Source: Hevea brasiliensis (taxonomy: Eukaryota; Streptophyta; Magnoliopsida; Malpighiales; Euphorbiaceae). Taken from it: a DNA stretch of 64,000 bases. The notes below the pieces were generated by a model, which ran no database searches, was not told the origin of the DNA, and saw nothing but the letters and a program-made list of their open reading frames with translations. The position numbers and the translations under genes were made by a program. How positions within the stretch are numbered: the first letter of the stretch is position 1; every line of letters begins with the position of its first letter. The stretch covers positions 9,563,100 through 9,627,099 of the forward strand of contig NC_079496.1 in assembly GCF_030052815.1 (NCBI RefSeq), given 5' to 3'. Positions 1 to 12,436 of this stretch are shown in pieces.

Positions 1-418
1 CTGAACAGGAGATAGCTAATAAACGTTCAAGCGTATCAACTACTGTAGCTAGATAAGTGTCAATGAAACTCTATAATTTTTCTCCTGCAAAGCTATTAGG
101 ACCATTTTCTTTGTATACTATTTCTATTTGTCTTGAGCCCCACATTATGGATGGTCCTTCTAGTGAAAAATGGTATTGCATTATTGATGAGGTGCTTTTT
201 CCCTTATGATCGCCAATTGCTGGAACCATTGGCATTGTTGATTATATTGATAATCTTAATCCTTACTTGACTTCAGCCTAGATTGGTATATTAAGACATC
301 TCTTCTCAATGTGTATATATACACCATTGTACTTGCATTCAAACATTCCCTTAGAATTACTACCCAAAATTGGCGCCCTTCATAAAATTTCAGATTCCGA
401 CTTTGTATCCCATTGCAG
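1..418. other. Sequence upstream of the LEUNIG-like relic
   Basis: I see no open frame or RNA gene that I can support here. Because the next segment begins exactly after a good acceptor (TTGCAG at 413-418), this stretch is probably intron or lost upstream exons of the same pseudogene. The decay makes further assignment unsafe. Confidence 0.4.
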
Positions 419-1956
419 GAAGACATTGAACATTTTGAAGATTTTGGGTCCTTAGATGAAAAACTTGAATCTTTTCTCTCACATGGTAATGGAGATGGAA
501 GGGATTTGTTTAGCATATTGAAAAGGAATCTAGCTGAACCTGCTGCAGAAGCTTCCAAGGGTAAGCAGCATTTTGATCTTCTTGCAATAATACCTGCTTA
601 AATTGACCATATATAACAATGTCAATATTCTCTTCATCTCAGGTTTCTCCTTGAGTGAAGTTGGATCATTCGTAAAAGCAATGGCAAAGTTGTTTGCTGT
701 CATTTCTCTACAGATGGGAAGCTGTTGGCCTGTGCTGTGCATGACAAGAAGGAACAATAATACAATGACATAGAATTAATTTAATATAGAACAATAACAT
801 TGATCACTGGGAATTTCCTAATGAATTTGCTTGCATAGATTTGAAACCTAAGATGCAGATTGAACAAGGCACCTATGAAGAGTTATAAATGGAGAGGTGT
901 AAAGAGGTTATAACACCCTCCCAGTGATTAACTTAAAAATTGTCTTTATGATGCTATCAAAGGTATCCTTTTATTTTGACTGCGTTGCTTTTGCTTCATT
1001 CACAATCAGCTGTCTTATATAAGATTATTCGAGTTGCTTGTAAAAACAGATTTTGCATAATATGAATTACATTGAGTATGAAATACATGTGATGTGGTTC
1101 ATGTAAGAAGTTAACTGGTTCTTTTTTTATCAAATTATGAGCTTTTAGGCACTTGAACTGCTCCGATTAGCTTGTTACCTCTTAAAAAAACTGATATGGT
1201 ACTTTGGAAGTCGAGTGAATCCGATACTTGACTTGTAAAATTAAAAGCATAACATGTATTTGGATACCTGCAATGCGTTGAATATATGAGAGCCCCTTCA
1301 CAAGCTTCTAATCATGATCCGCTGTATTCAGCTGAATTTATCAAAAAAAAAAAAGATCAGCTGTATAATCCAGCAGCCAACAGGAATCTTTGGTTGTTTA
1401 TGGCAGAAATTAAAGAATAATAATTGGTAGATTATTCTTTAATTAACCACTTTACTACATGGTTATTAGGGTCACTTCACTGAAGTACACTTTGTTTGTT
1501 GGGATGTAAATGGAGATTTCTTGGCCTCTGCCAGTGAAGAATCTGTCTGAGTGCGGTCATTGGTGTCAGGAAAGTGCATTCACTAACTTAGTTCCAGTGG
1601 GAACAAATTTCATTCTTGTGTTTTCCATCCAAGCTACTCCACTCTCTTGGTCATTGGAGGCTATCAGGTGAATAATATCCCATGGACAATGAGAGCATTC
1701 CCTTGTGTTTGACGTTGCTTTTGAAATGAGCCCATTACAATTTCCATATATGGCTAATGTTGGTTTTTATATTTCTCTCTTTTTCACCCTTTGACCGACA
1801 ATTATTCTCTTCAAGTCATTGGAACTCCGTAACATGTCTGAGAACAAGCGTATGAAAATTCCTGCTCGCTTTTGTATGATATCAGCTTTGGCATAATCAG
1901 TGGCTACAGGGATGGTGGCGTCTGCAAGTCATAATTCTGTGAAGATATGGAAATGA
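419..1956 (+). pseudogene. LEUNIG-type WD40 transcriptional co-repressor, truncated pseudogene
   Basis: Four exon-like blocks read as a LEUNIG/LEUNIG_HOMOLOG co-repressor. 419-560 gives the region before the WD repeats (FGSLDEKLESFLSHGNGDGR). 643 to about 770 gives the first WD repeat ([21 protein letters not shown]). About 1470-1667 gives a late WD repeat ([20 protein letters not shown]). 1816-1956 gives the last repeat, ending GMVASASHNSVKIWK and a stop. GT/AG borders are still visible at 561, 642, 1668 and 1815. The copy is dead: one base is missing near 669, in-frame stops lie near 1548 and 1582, and the frame is lost again near 1870. The middle WD repeats, which should lie between 770 and 1470, are gone. 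The retained intron positions mean that this is a degraded genomic duplicate and not a retrocopy. The wording of the late repeats is closer to LEUNIG than to LUH, by memory only. The N-terminal LisH part would lie outside the window or is lost. Confidence 0.8.
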
Positions 1957-3300
1957 GTGCTGCCATTTGCATTTGGTGCTTCAGATCAACAACATCAGCA
2001 TGTCGAAGACATTGGAAATATGCAGAGTTGAATTTGTTCCATTTCTGGGACCTAAAAACGAGCTATACGGAATGTCGAAGACTTTTGGCATAAGCTTGCT
2101 TTGAGAGGTCTTGACGACCTTAAATCCAAACTGTTTGCGGGAGTGTTGGTTACAAATTACTTGCTAATACACAATATATTATATAATATATTTTTTAATT
2201 ATATAATATATTAATATATTTATAATTAAAGTAAATAATATAGTTAAAAAACTATATATATATAAATTTCGGTTTGATGTATATTATGTACAGTTTCATA
2301 TTGGTTTTTAGTAAATAATTAAGATTAAATTAAAATAATAAAATAAAATTGATTTAATACGATTTGATTTGATATGATTGTTAATAAATAATTAAAATTA
2401 AATTAAAATATAAAAATAAATTTTGATTGATTTGATATATAGTTTTTTTAATCAGTTTGAAACTCCAAAATCCATACATACTTGTAATTTCTATGTTTGT
2501 TTATCAAATTTCTGTTTTGAAAAGAAGGAACCAAGTGATGGAGACTTCACTTTTTAGAAATGGGCATCAATCTGGTCACCATTGCATCCCTTTTCCGGAT
2601 TTGTTCGGCACTGGCCCTTGTCAAAGGTTCTCCTTTGGTTTATTGCACTTTCTTCATCTCCTCAAGGTGTGCATGCGTTGAGCAATGATGACATTTGTGT
2701 TTGAGTGAGGTATTTTGATCTCCCTTTGATGTTGATGCTGTTCCTCTACATGTTGGATGTTTTTGAGGCTGCCTTGCCAATTTCCCTCGAAAGACAAGTG
2801 AATAGTTGGCTGGTGAAGGTGAAATAGGCGTCGGCAGCAATGAAGATTGGCTTATCGAGTCTTACCCGATTCGTCTAAAGATTCATCATTTTTAGAGTTT
2901 GGGCCTTTTCCTAGGCTTAAGTTGGAGTTTTATGTAACATTATTTTTAGTGATTTGGGCCTTGTAATCCTATTTCTTATATTGAAATTTAATTTTTGATT
3001 AAGAAAATCCATGTTTCATTAATATAATTCTAATTGACGATGGTATTAAACTCGGCCTAGAGGTTGACTTGGCGAATGGACCAAGTGAATGGGTTAGTGA
3101 TTCAATCAGTGGATTAATGGTTCAATCAATGGTTTATAAAAAATTAATTAAATATATATAAATTAATTAAATATAACATCTAAAATATATAAATAAAAAA
3201 TAATTAATTTTTTTATTATTTAAAATAAAACTTTATCATTCATTAAGTTATATTTAATAAATTTTAATAGTATTTTATAAATATGACAAACATTTTGCTT
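1957..3300. other. AT-rich spacer, no gene seen
   Basis: This is downstream sequence of the LEUNIG relic. 2160-2460 is strongly AT-rich, with loosely repeated runs such as TAAATAATTAA around 2310 and 2390. 2460-2960 is less AT-rich but carries no recognisable protein on either strand. 3100-3300 is again AT-rich. No RNA gene was recognised. Confidence 0.5.
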
Positions 3301-5762
3301 AGAGCTTAGTGAGAATAGTATACCTTGTGTGTATCAGTATGGAATAAAATACAACCCTACTATCTAGAGAAGGTCGAAACTATGAATATATGATTTACAG
3401 AGCTATGATATGATAAGAGATACATTAGTTTTACATGTTTTTGGTCAAGGTGGTAAATGTAGTACCTTTGTTGCAACAAGTTAGGGTATAGTCCTATCTT
3501 TTCAGAAGGGATCGAAAGTTATTACTAATAATGGTACACCGGATGGACCGCAGAGTGTGGTAGAGAGTAGTTGGCAAGTATCCCGGGAGGATACAAGTTC
3601 CATTATAGGAATCATATATAATCGAGATCACGATTGATGTAAATCCTTTGAATTGGATTTGGGTGCGAAAATCTTAATTTTTGGAATTGAGTAAACATTT
3701 AAAATAATAATAATAATAATAATAAATAATAATAAATAAAATTACAGTAAGGGTCTCGAGGTAGTAAGGGTATAAAGGATAAGATAAGAATAGAAATCAT
3801 ACGATATATGTATTACTGAAATTTGATGATTTCCTTTCTGACTTCATATTATTCAAACAGTATTATAATCTAATTATAATAGTGTTAAGAGTAATAAATT
3901 AGCGAAGATAAATCATGTAAGAGAGATAGAGAGAGTAGAATGAAAATTGGGATAATTGATTAAGATGCAATATAATCTAAGTGCTGGGAGTACTAGCTAG
4001 AGTGGTCAAAGGACCAAATCTGAGAGCACAGACATATGATAACACGATAGAGACTCAAAGATATAGTTAGTAAGTACAAATTATGTTAGGAAGAAGAATG
4101 GAACCAGGATAGAATAGTCAAGTTCTATTTTGGGTAAGACAAAGGAAATAAATGAAGGAGGACAACCTAAAGAGTGCATAATAAAAGAACAAAGTTAAGA
4201 TATAGGATAGGCTAAGTGTTATTCTTGGCAAGGAGAATGACAAGGATGGAAAATCCAAAATGGGACCACATTAGTGAGAAAAGTGATGGAGGTATGGAAT
4301 ACAATAATAATGAGTAAATGTTAGAAGGTGTGCGATGGTATTGCGGACTACCTAAATAGGTAGAGAAAGAGAAGTTAGTAAGCAGTAAGTTGAATAAAAG
4401 TCAGTCTAAGGGATCAAATAGGTATGATGAGAGGAAAAGAATGATAGATAATGACACATAGGTTTTAGGTTAGACTTTTAAGATAGTGAGAAGGTAGTTA
4501 GAGGTTCGTTATGAATGTCAGGCAAACATTTTTAGTGTGATCAATGTAATCACTTTGCAGTGAAGCAATAACGACAGAGCAACAGTAGGGGTAGAATAAA
4601 AAGTGACAAGTATGGATGGTAATAAATCACTAGAAAGTTTAAGGATCAAATTAATGACCATAGATAAGGGTGGAATTAGTGTTGAAAGAATCTATTAGCG
4701 AGAGAAATCTTTCAGGATTCAACAAGGGTTAAGGGCACAATATAAACGATGATAGATATGAATCATAGGTCGAGTATAAGTAAAGTTAATAAATTATAAA
4801 ATATTATGTCAGGAAGGACGATGGTACAGTAAAGGGTTCATGCAGATGATACCTTATAGGTAGAGCACAATTGTGCTAGGAGATGATGAAATTTGAAGAG
4901 AAAGACTAAGAAACATAGGTTAAACGTTATTATATAGACAATCGGGCGTAGTTGAATATAAAGGATATTTTTCTTTCTTTTCAAGTTTAGCTCGTGTTTT
5001 TGATTCCAGAGCGTTATATAAGTAGCAGAGACTGAGGCAAGGAGACTTAGTTATTTGAGATTTTGATAGGCACCAATTCATATACAATTTCCTGATATGA
5101 GAATGACAGTAAGTGCATACCTAGTGTTAAATATGAAAGGACGATCAAAGTAATGACAGGAGTTAAATTGAGTTAGCTACTAAGGCTTGCGACTGTTTTA
5201 AACTATGAGCTAGATGAAGTACTATTTATGGATGAGTTTCAATAGATGAAATTGTTTCTGATGGGTAATTTGAGGTTGAAGTTTAGAAAGCTATGGGCAG
5301 TATATATGATTATATTAAGGAGAATGAACACGTGAAGTATCTTGTTTGGAATTAAGGCATGACACATATTTTCTACAGCCGTGTTAGTTCAGATGGAACT
5401 TATAGTTTATGGGGCTCATATTCATCCAGGATAAGCAATTTCCTACTAAGGCTGGTAGGGAATGATAATGTTCTGATAGTTAAGTTGGAAAAAAAGGGGA
5501 TACAAGAAAAATTTTCTATGGGTAATTATAAGTGTTACATAAGGTGAAGAATGTGCTGGTAGGAGTAAATCATAGAGTTAGAATTCTCGAAGTAATGAAA
5601 CTAGTAATCAAGATAAGACTAAGAAATAAAAAGAAAGTTAAAGTTGATGATGGGATAGACATCTTTGAAAAAAAAGGTGTAAGGATGAGATAGGACTAAA
5701 ATTAAGGAATAAGTACAGCAGGTTGAAAAGATACCAACAATACCAAAAATAGGAAAAGGGAA
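3301..5762 (+). mobile_element. Heavily decayed, purine-rich stretch; possible 5' internal part of the gypsy element
   Basis: The plus strand is rich in A and G and poor in C for about 2.4 kb and holds no long frame. That is the composition of gag-pol regions of plant Ty3/gypsy elements, and it runs into recognisable RNase H at 5.8 kb on the same strand. Two faint matches support it: a zinc-knuckle-like CDQCNHF near 4537-4557 and a protease-like ARVFDSRA near 4989-5012. Reverse transcriptase, which should lie between protease and RNase H, was not recognised, and there is too little room for all of it. No 5' LTR copy of the 7834-9541 sequence is present. An unrelated older insertion remains possible. 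Confidence 0.3.
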
Positions 5763-7833
5763 GTGGATAAGATGCAAAGGACAGGAAGAGAGCTAGATAG
5801 AGTCAGTTATAATGATGAGGATAAGGAGTGTCTAACCACTGCCCCTGTGTTAACACTACCTATGAGCGGTGAAGGATACACCGTGTACTGTGACGCCTTC
5901 AGAGTTGGCCTAGGGTGTGTTTTGATGCAGAATGGAAAAGTAGTGGCTTATGCTTCAAGGCAGCTGAAGAGGCATGAGCAGAACTATCCCACCCATGATT
6001 TGGAAATGGCGGCTGTAGTCTTTGCACTAAAAATCTGGAGACACTACTTGTATGGTGAAGTGTGCGAGATATACACCGACCATAAGAGTTTGAAGTACAT
6101 CTTCCAACAGAGGGATTTAAACTTGAGACAGAGGAGATGGATGGAGCTTACGGAAAACTATGATTGCACCATCGGTACCACCTGGAAAGGCCAATGTAGT
6201 AGCAGATGCTTTAAGCAGAAAATCTTCTGGCAGTTTGGCGCACATTTTAACAGAGAAGAGACCGTTGATTCAGGAAGTACATGAGTTAATGGATCAAGGT
6301 TTAATCCTAGATCTTTCAGATGAGGGGGTCTTGTTGGCTCATTTTTCAGTGAGGCCAGACTTGCGAGATAGAGTTAGAGTTTCCCAATACAGAGACCAAC
6401 AATTAATGAAGATCATAGAAAGAGTACAGCAAGGTGAAGGTGGTGAGTTTGGATTTGCCAATGATGGTGCCCTAGTGCAAGGTTCTAGGATGTATGTGCC
6501 CGATGTGGACAATCTCAGAGATGAAATCATGCGAGAGGCACACTATACACTGTACAATGTCCACCCAGGTTCCACCAAGATGTACCATGATGTGAAAGAT
6601 AGCTATTGGTGGAATGGCATGAAGAGAGACATAGCAGACTTTGTGTCCAAGTGCTTGACTTGTCAGAAGGTGAAGTTTGAACACCAGAGACCGTCAGGGA
6701 AGTTGCAAGAGCTCCCTATCCCAGAATGAAAGTGGGAAATGATTTCTATGGATTTTGTGACTGGGTTGCCTCGTACCACGCGAGGATATGATTCGATATG
6801 GGTAATTGTAGACCGCCTAACCAAATCAGCTCACTTCTTATGCGTGATGACTACATATTACGTGCACGATGCGCGGCTCTACATTCGAGAAATAGTCGAT
6901 TGCATGGAGTTAGGCTTTCATAATATCGGCAGAGGGCCCCGATTCACTTCTCGATTTGGAGAAAGTTGCAGGAGGCACTTGGCACCTGATTGAACTTGAT
7001 GCGGCTTTCCACCCTCGAACAGACGGACGGTCTGAAGGACAATCCAAACATCGGAAGACATGCTTCGCATGAGTGTTTTGGATTTTGGAGGTCAATGGGA
7101 TGAGCGGCTAGCTTTGGTGGAGTTTGCCTACAACAACGATTATCACTCCAAGATAGGGATGCCACCCTATGAGGCACTATATGGAAGAAAGTGTAGGTCT
7201 CCTCTGTTGGATGAAAATGGGGGAAGCGAAGGTGCATGATGTAGACCTAGTGCAGTACACTTCAGAGATAGTTCCTTTAATCGAGAAACGGCAACTTGAC
7301 TTTGAGGCGAGAAGAGTTATGCAGACCCCAGACGGAGAGATGTGGAGTTTGCAGTGGGCGACTATGTATTCCTGAAGGTTTCTCCAATGAAGGGAGTCAT
7401 GTGATTTGGAAAGAAGGGCAAGTTGGCACCTCGGTATATTGGACCTTTTGAGGTTCTTGTCTGATTGGAGCGATTGCCTACCGGTTGGAGCTACCACCCA
7501 ACCTTTCTCACGTTCATCCTGTGTTTCATATCTCCATGCTCAGGAAATACATTCTCGATCCTTCTCATGTACTACAGTCGGATGTAATAGAACTAAAGGA
7601 GAACTTGACATTTGAGGAGCAACCTGTAGCCATAGTGGACTACCAAGTGAGACAGCTAAGATCAAAACAGATCCTTATAGTTAAGGTTTTGTGGAGGAGC
7701 CAGTCAGTGGAAGAGTGCACCTGGGAGTCAGAACGGGACATGCGTAGCAAGTACCCTTATCTGTTCAATTTGTAATCATGTACTTTATTACGCATACAGA
7801 AATTCGAGGACGAATTTTCTGTAAGAGGAAGAA
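5763..7833 (+). mobile_element. Ty3/gypsy chromovirus (Tekay/Del type) pol relic: RNase H, integrase, chromodomain
   Basis: Domains appear in order on the plus strand. RNase H lies at about 5820-6180 ([20 protein letters not shown], then [11 protein letters not shown]). The connection with the LSRK motif follows at about 6190-6250 in another frame. The integrase zinc finger is at about 6540-6690 (HYTLYNVHPG, then CLTCQK). The integrase core runs over about 6730-7180 (SMDFVTGLP, then PYEALYGRK). A chromodomain-like tail lies at about 7600-7775 (VKVLWRSQSVEECTWESE). The copy is inactive. The frame shifts near 6180, a TGA at 6727 replaces an expected Trp codon, and further shifts occur near 6900-7000, 7250 and 7400. 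The segment expected to hold the second catalytic Asp of the DDE triad reads GRGPRF, so that residue is lost. A chromodomain after the integrase is characteristic of plant chromoviruses, and the Tekay/Del assignment rests on remembered sequence style. It ends in a purine tract (AAGAGGAAGAA, 7823-7833) directly before the 3' LTR. Confidence 0.88.
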
Positions 7834-9541
7834 TGTAACACCCCGATTTTTATATATTATTATTGGGCTTCGTGTAGGTATCCTCAATTCGCGGAAATTC
7901 GGCGGTTGTCCGGATCTGAATTTCCTACGATGCAGACCACTCGGAAAAGTCTCCGAATTGGATCGAGGTTTTGGCTACCCCACCATTGTCATGCATCCCG
8001 AGCGCGTTCCCGAAGTCGAAATCGGCAAAGGTAAACCCGAACCTTGCTTTTTCGTAATTTTCTAGTGCTTAAATCCATAAAATATTCGTGGTAGCTTAGA
8101 AAATTACGATTCTTTTTGCAATAGCTTAGTAATATTTCTAAGGACCGCGGGGCAGAGTTTTATAATTTTTAGAGCTTATTTGAGCAGTTTTTGCAAAAAT
8201 GATCAATTATAAGGACTAAATTGAAATTTTACATATTGTGATGGATGATTGATTTGGTGGGCCCAGGAGGGGCTGTGTGATGTGATTGAGTTGTGGACAT
8301 ATGGATTGTGAATATAGGTAGGTCCTAGGTATAGGGGAGACTCTGCCGGATTTTCGGCACGACTTAGGACGTATTGGTCTTTTTCTTTGTTTGTATTGAG
8401 TCAAATTTATTAAATGATTGTAATAAAATTGTCAGGTGAGCCGGGACAGCCTTCTTCCTCCGCCCAGCCGCCACAGTGATTGTCGTCAAGTCTGTGAGTA
8501 AAATATTAATTTTAATTGTAATTTCACTATTATTATATGTTCAAGCATGCCCATGCATCACTTATATGCATATATTTATGTAGTTAAACTCTAAGCACGA
8601 TTTATGATGCATTGATAAATGTTAAAGTGCCATGATGTTATTGTGGTAATTTGGAGCAGTGTGCGTGCGTTGGCGTGCATGTGATGTGGTGTGGACTATG
8701 GATAGGACGGGTAGTCACGGCTTGAGTTCTTCGCTGGGACCCGATCCTTCGAGGGGTAGTCACGGCTTGAGTTCTTCGCTGGGACCCTCGATTTGGTTTA
8801 TTAAGCAAAAGTCCGGCTTGAGTTCTTCGCTGGCACCAGGTTAGATTTAAGAGAGCTGTATAGGGGATCAGCTCCCATATGTTATGACTGATGCTACAGG
8901 GTGCGTGAGTGCTCCAAATTACCTTTTTGATCTTGTGATGTGAAAATGATGTTGATGTTGCATTTCACTCTACACGGTGCATTAGTTTTAGATAGTTATA
9001 GAGATTATGGTTAAAATTGATATTTTACTCTCTGAGTCGAACGCTCACTCCTGTTCAAAAATTTTTACAGGCCACAGGAGGATATTTTTGAGGTTAACCT
9101 GCTTTCTCCCTCGCAGGTCAATTATTACTGTTTGTATAAACTTGTTAAATCTTAGAATTTCCGCATGTGTTAGAAATGTTTATTTGATTTGGGTCTGTAA
9201 ACTAAATTATTATTTTGGGACCTGTAAACTAAATATGCTATGCATGCTTGATGGATTGGATGAGGGAGCTGAGCTCCCATTTATTTTTATGTTGATGAGT
9301 ATGTGGAGGGTGAGCTGAGCTCCCCAATTGACTATATTGTGTTTACAGGTCGGGTGAGTCGAAAACTCTCCGTTGGTAAGTCCATTTTATGGCCGGACTC
9401 TGTCCGTTTGTTTTCTTGAAATTGGGCCCAAATGGGCCTTAAAGTTGGGTAAATGAATAGTTAAGGCTTACTATGGGTCTCGGGGGCTTTAGGCTGGTTC
9501 AGGTCATAGTGCCGGTCCGGCCCATAGGTTGGGTCGTGACA
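7834..9541 (+). repeat. 3' long terminal repeat of the gypsy element
   Basis: The repeat starts TGTAACACCCC right after the polypurine tract and ends GGGTCGTGACA, giving the usual TG...CA termini and a length of about 1.7 kb, normal for Tekay/Del LTRs. No second copy is in the window, so the terminal match to a 5' LTR and the target-site duplication cannot be shown. It contains a short tandem repeat at 8710-8836. Open frames inside it, such as 7778-8065 and 9007-9318, are judged to be chance. Confidence 0.72.
8710..8836 (+). repeat. Tandem repeat inside the LTR, three units
   Basis: The string GGCTTGAGTTCTTCGCTGG occurs at 8719, 8764 and 8815. The first two units share a 45-base period, including a leading GGTAGTCAC; the third is 51 bases on and lacks that leader. 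This is an internal expansion of the LTR. The units are higher in GC than the surroundings. Confidence 0.85.
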
Positions 9542-9566
9542 AAAACAATATAGGAAATTTTTCTTA

Positions 9567-9868
9567 TTTGGGAGGAGGAGTGAAAAAAAAATGTTTAAAA
9601 TTACTATTTATCCTCACTTTATAAATTATATTAAATTTTTTATCTCATAAGAATAAATTTGAAAAAATTGAAATAGCGATAAGAATATAATTGCACATAT
9701 TTCAATACAAAATTTCCTACTTTTTATTTTTTTATCCAGTGTAAGAAAAAGTAATACTTATCTTATTCTCTCCTTTTATTTTTCCTTCCCTTTCTAAATA
9801 AGGAAAAGTGGAAATTTCTCTTATTTTTCACAACTTTTTTTTTTCTCTCACTTTCCTCGAATCCAAAC
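9567..9868. mobile_element. MITE-like element with TTTGG termini
   Basis: The left end reads TTTGGGAGGAGGAGTG and then an A run. The reverse complement of the right end reads TTTGGATTCGAGGAAAGTGAG and then an A run, so the two ends form an imperfect terminal inverted repeat. The body is AT-rich and codes for nothing. It lies 25 bases beyond the gypsy LTR and resembles the element at 10383-10564. No target duplication was recognised. Confidence 0.45.
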
Positions 9869-10382
9869 AGGGGTTTAGTATAATATTTGATAGTTCATTC
9901 TTCTTTCTACAATTCTTTTTTAAATCTTTATAGCGCCCGTAAAACTAAAAACATATGACGTGATTTCATGTAATTTAAATTGGACTCGATTAACAAAATT
10001 CAAGTAGTTAGAGGACTTAAAATTAAAAATTCAAATGAGAAGTTGCTTTGACCTTAATTCTTTGTTTGTATGTATGGAACATAGGGAGAGGAAAACTAAC
10101 AAAAGTAAAGGATTGACACACTTTTCATTTATTTTTGTTAAATAATTAATTAAATTTAAAGAAAAAAAAAATTAAATTTACCACTTTGGAATCAAAACTA
10201 CGGTAATCCTTGAACTGATTGAAAATAAATAAGAACAATACGGGATTGAAACCATGAAAAAGCATTCCCTTGATTTGATTAGCAGCTATCCTTAATCACG
10301 ATTTGGAAACAATCAACCCGTGACCAGGGTTATACCCATCTATAATGACTATACTGTCACTTTTTATTTGTGATTTTTCTTA
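9869..10382. other. AT-rich spacer, nothing recognised
   Basis: Non-coding AT-rich sequence between two MITE-like elements. No frame, RNA or regulatory site can be supported. Confidence 0.4.
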
Positions 10383-10564
10383 CTCTTGTTTGGATTGGAT
10401 GAAAAAAAAAAAAATTTACTTTCCCTTATTTATTGGGGGAAATAAAAATAAATATTATTTTTTCTCACTTTTTTTTTCTCTCCTTTATTAAAAAAAAATA
10501 AAAAATTTCTCATTATTTTTTTAAAATCATTTTCTTTATCCTATTTTTCATACATCCAAAGAGC
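10383..10564. mobile_element. MITE-like element, same style as 9567-9868
   Basis: The left end CTCTTGTTTGGATTGGATGA faces a right end whose reverse complement is CTCTTTGGATGTATGAAAAA. The two match with small gaps and flank about 140 bases of poly-A/poly-T-rich filler. It is non-coding. hAT-type MITEs have this size and style, but no 8-base target duplication could be identified. Confidence 0.45.
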
Positions 10565-12436
10565 GGGTGACTCGTGAGGCATGTACGATGATGGAATTGA
10601 TTATAAATTATATGCATTCTAGACAGAAATCGGGATTAGTGAAAGACGAACAAAATCACGTGCAGTAGCTCACGTGTGGATGTACCTGATTTTTTTTAAT
10701 AGTAAAAAAAGTAAAAAAAAATCTTATTGAAAATTTTTAATTTAATTATTTTCAATTTTTATTTAAATTAATTTTAAATTTTTAATTTAAATTTAGCTTA
10801 ATTCAAAATTAAAATTTATAAAATAAATTTCTTATTTTTAATAGAAATAAAAAAAATAAGATGTTTAATTTGTTAGTTTCTGAATTAAATTTTTTAATTT
10901 AAGTTTAAAAATGATGTAGTTTAATTTTTTTTAATTAAAATAAATTTAAAAATAACTTCCACGGGAAGAGGGTGAAATTCAGAGTAAAAAACGCTGTCGA
11001 AAGCAAATGCTGCCGTCTCGTCCGTTGCTTAAAAATGTGGCGTGGTAGGCACGCACATAAAGAGCTCGTGAGAAGGTTATTTTTCCCGTTTAAAAAGAGA
11101 GGAAGCGCATGAGAATAGCAATAGTGTGAGGGGGTAATCCGTGAAAATGGAGGGAAAGCCCATGATTGGCTTATTTTTTTCCCACGTGTCATATCTTTGT
11201 TTTTTGGGCGGTCTCCGTAATGTCATCGTCTTTAGGCCATAGCCCCTAGCCCCGTCCTCCACGTTGAATTCGAGGTATTATTATTACCATATAGGGTGAT
11301 GTGATATCGGACACCTAATTTTCAACTTTTGTTTTTACTTCATGGGTAAAAAACTCATGCACTCATTTTCATCCATTGTTTTCTTTTTTACTGTATTTCT
11401 TAGGCTATGGCAATAAAAAGCACAAACTCATGCAGGATAAGTTTAATAATTATTAAATATTTTATTATATAAATTTTAATTAATTTTATATAAATTTTGA
11501 TATAAATATTTAATAAATATATCTTTTATTTTATTTGAAAACTTTTTAAAATTTTTTAAAATTTATTTTTTTATAAGAAAAATCTCAATAATTCTATTTA
11601 ATGGACCCATCAAGTTTCTGAGCGTATATAAATATTATTTTTATATTCAACTATGTATAAATGTAGGATCATATAAAAATGAGTTTAATAACTATTATCT
11701 CACGTTGATTTAAAATAAAGTGTTTGAGATATATATAAGATTTAGATAAATATCTTTTATTTTGAGTAAATTTTTAAAATAGAGTTAAACTCTATTTATG
11801 TTCTCTATGTGATATCAGTGTCTATACTACTTTAATATTAGGTCGCTCATAAATATATTTACCTATAAATTTTATACTCTAAATATTTATGCCTAAAAGT
11901 AAAAGGGATATATTATTTATATTAAAAAATATATATATTATCCTGTATTGATTTGGGCTGAAATATTTAATCATATAAAATTTAAGCAAATTTCTTTTTT
12001 TTTGGGCTAATGTTTTGATTAAGGTAAAACTTAATTCAATTTTTCTATAATAATCATTTATTTAAATATTTTATATTTAAATTGTATATTTTTATACACA
12101 CTTTAATTAATTTTATTCATATCTTCATATAAATTTTTACCCTAATTATTGTATTAAATTCTTATATAAACTCCAATTTATATTATATATGACCATTATT
12201 TAAAAAAACAAATCAATCTCATCATACGGCTTTATTTCACCAATAAGTATTTATTTAACAATTAATTGATATATTCATATTTTGCAATACAATTTACTAT
12301 TTAATTTATAAATTTTATGATTGTTAATATTTGAGCTTTATTATTTTGAATAACAAATTATTTACTCTCGATTTTACTTTACTCACATATTTAGGCTTCA
12401 TTTTGATGGTTGATTACCACTAATTATTTACAACTT
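10565..12436. other. Gene-free region with one GC-richer island
   Basis: 10645-10680 has two CACGTG G-box cores 16 bases apart, and a third core (CCACGTGTCA) lies at about 11183. A less AT-rich island spans about 10960-11275; a minus-strand frame there reads MEDGARGYGLKTMTLRR but no family was recognised. The rest to 12436 is very AT-rich. G-boxes without a following gene may be chance or a relic promoter. Confidence 0.35.

Noticed and set aside
8710..8836. Regularly spaced repeats resembling a CRISPR array
   Set aside because: Three direct LTR units without unique spacers of equal size, in a plant nuclear context.
7778..9318. Open frames within the gypsy LTR
   Set aside because: No domain, and LTRs of this family are non-coding; the frames break at the tandem repeats.
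10935..11262. Minus-strand frames in the GC-richer island
   Set aside because: No recognisable protein and no continuation beyond 85 codons; kept only as a note on composition.
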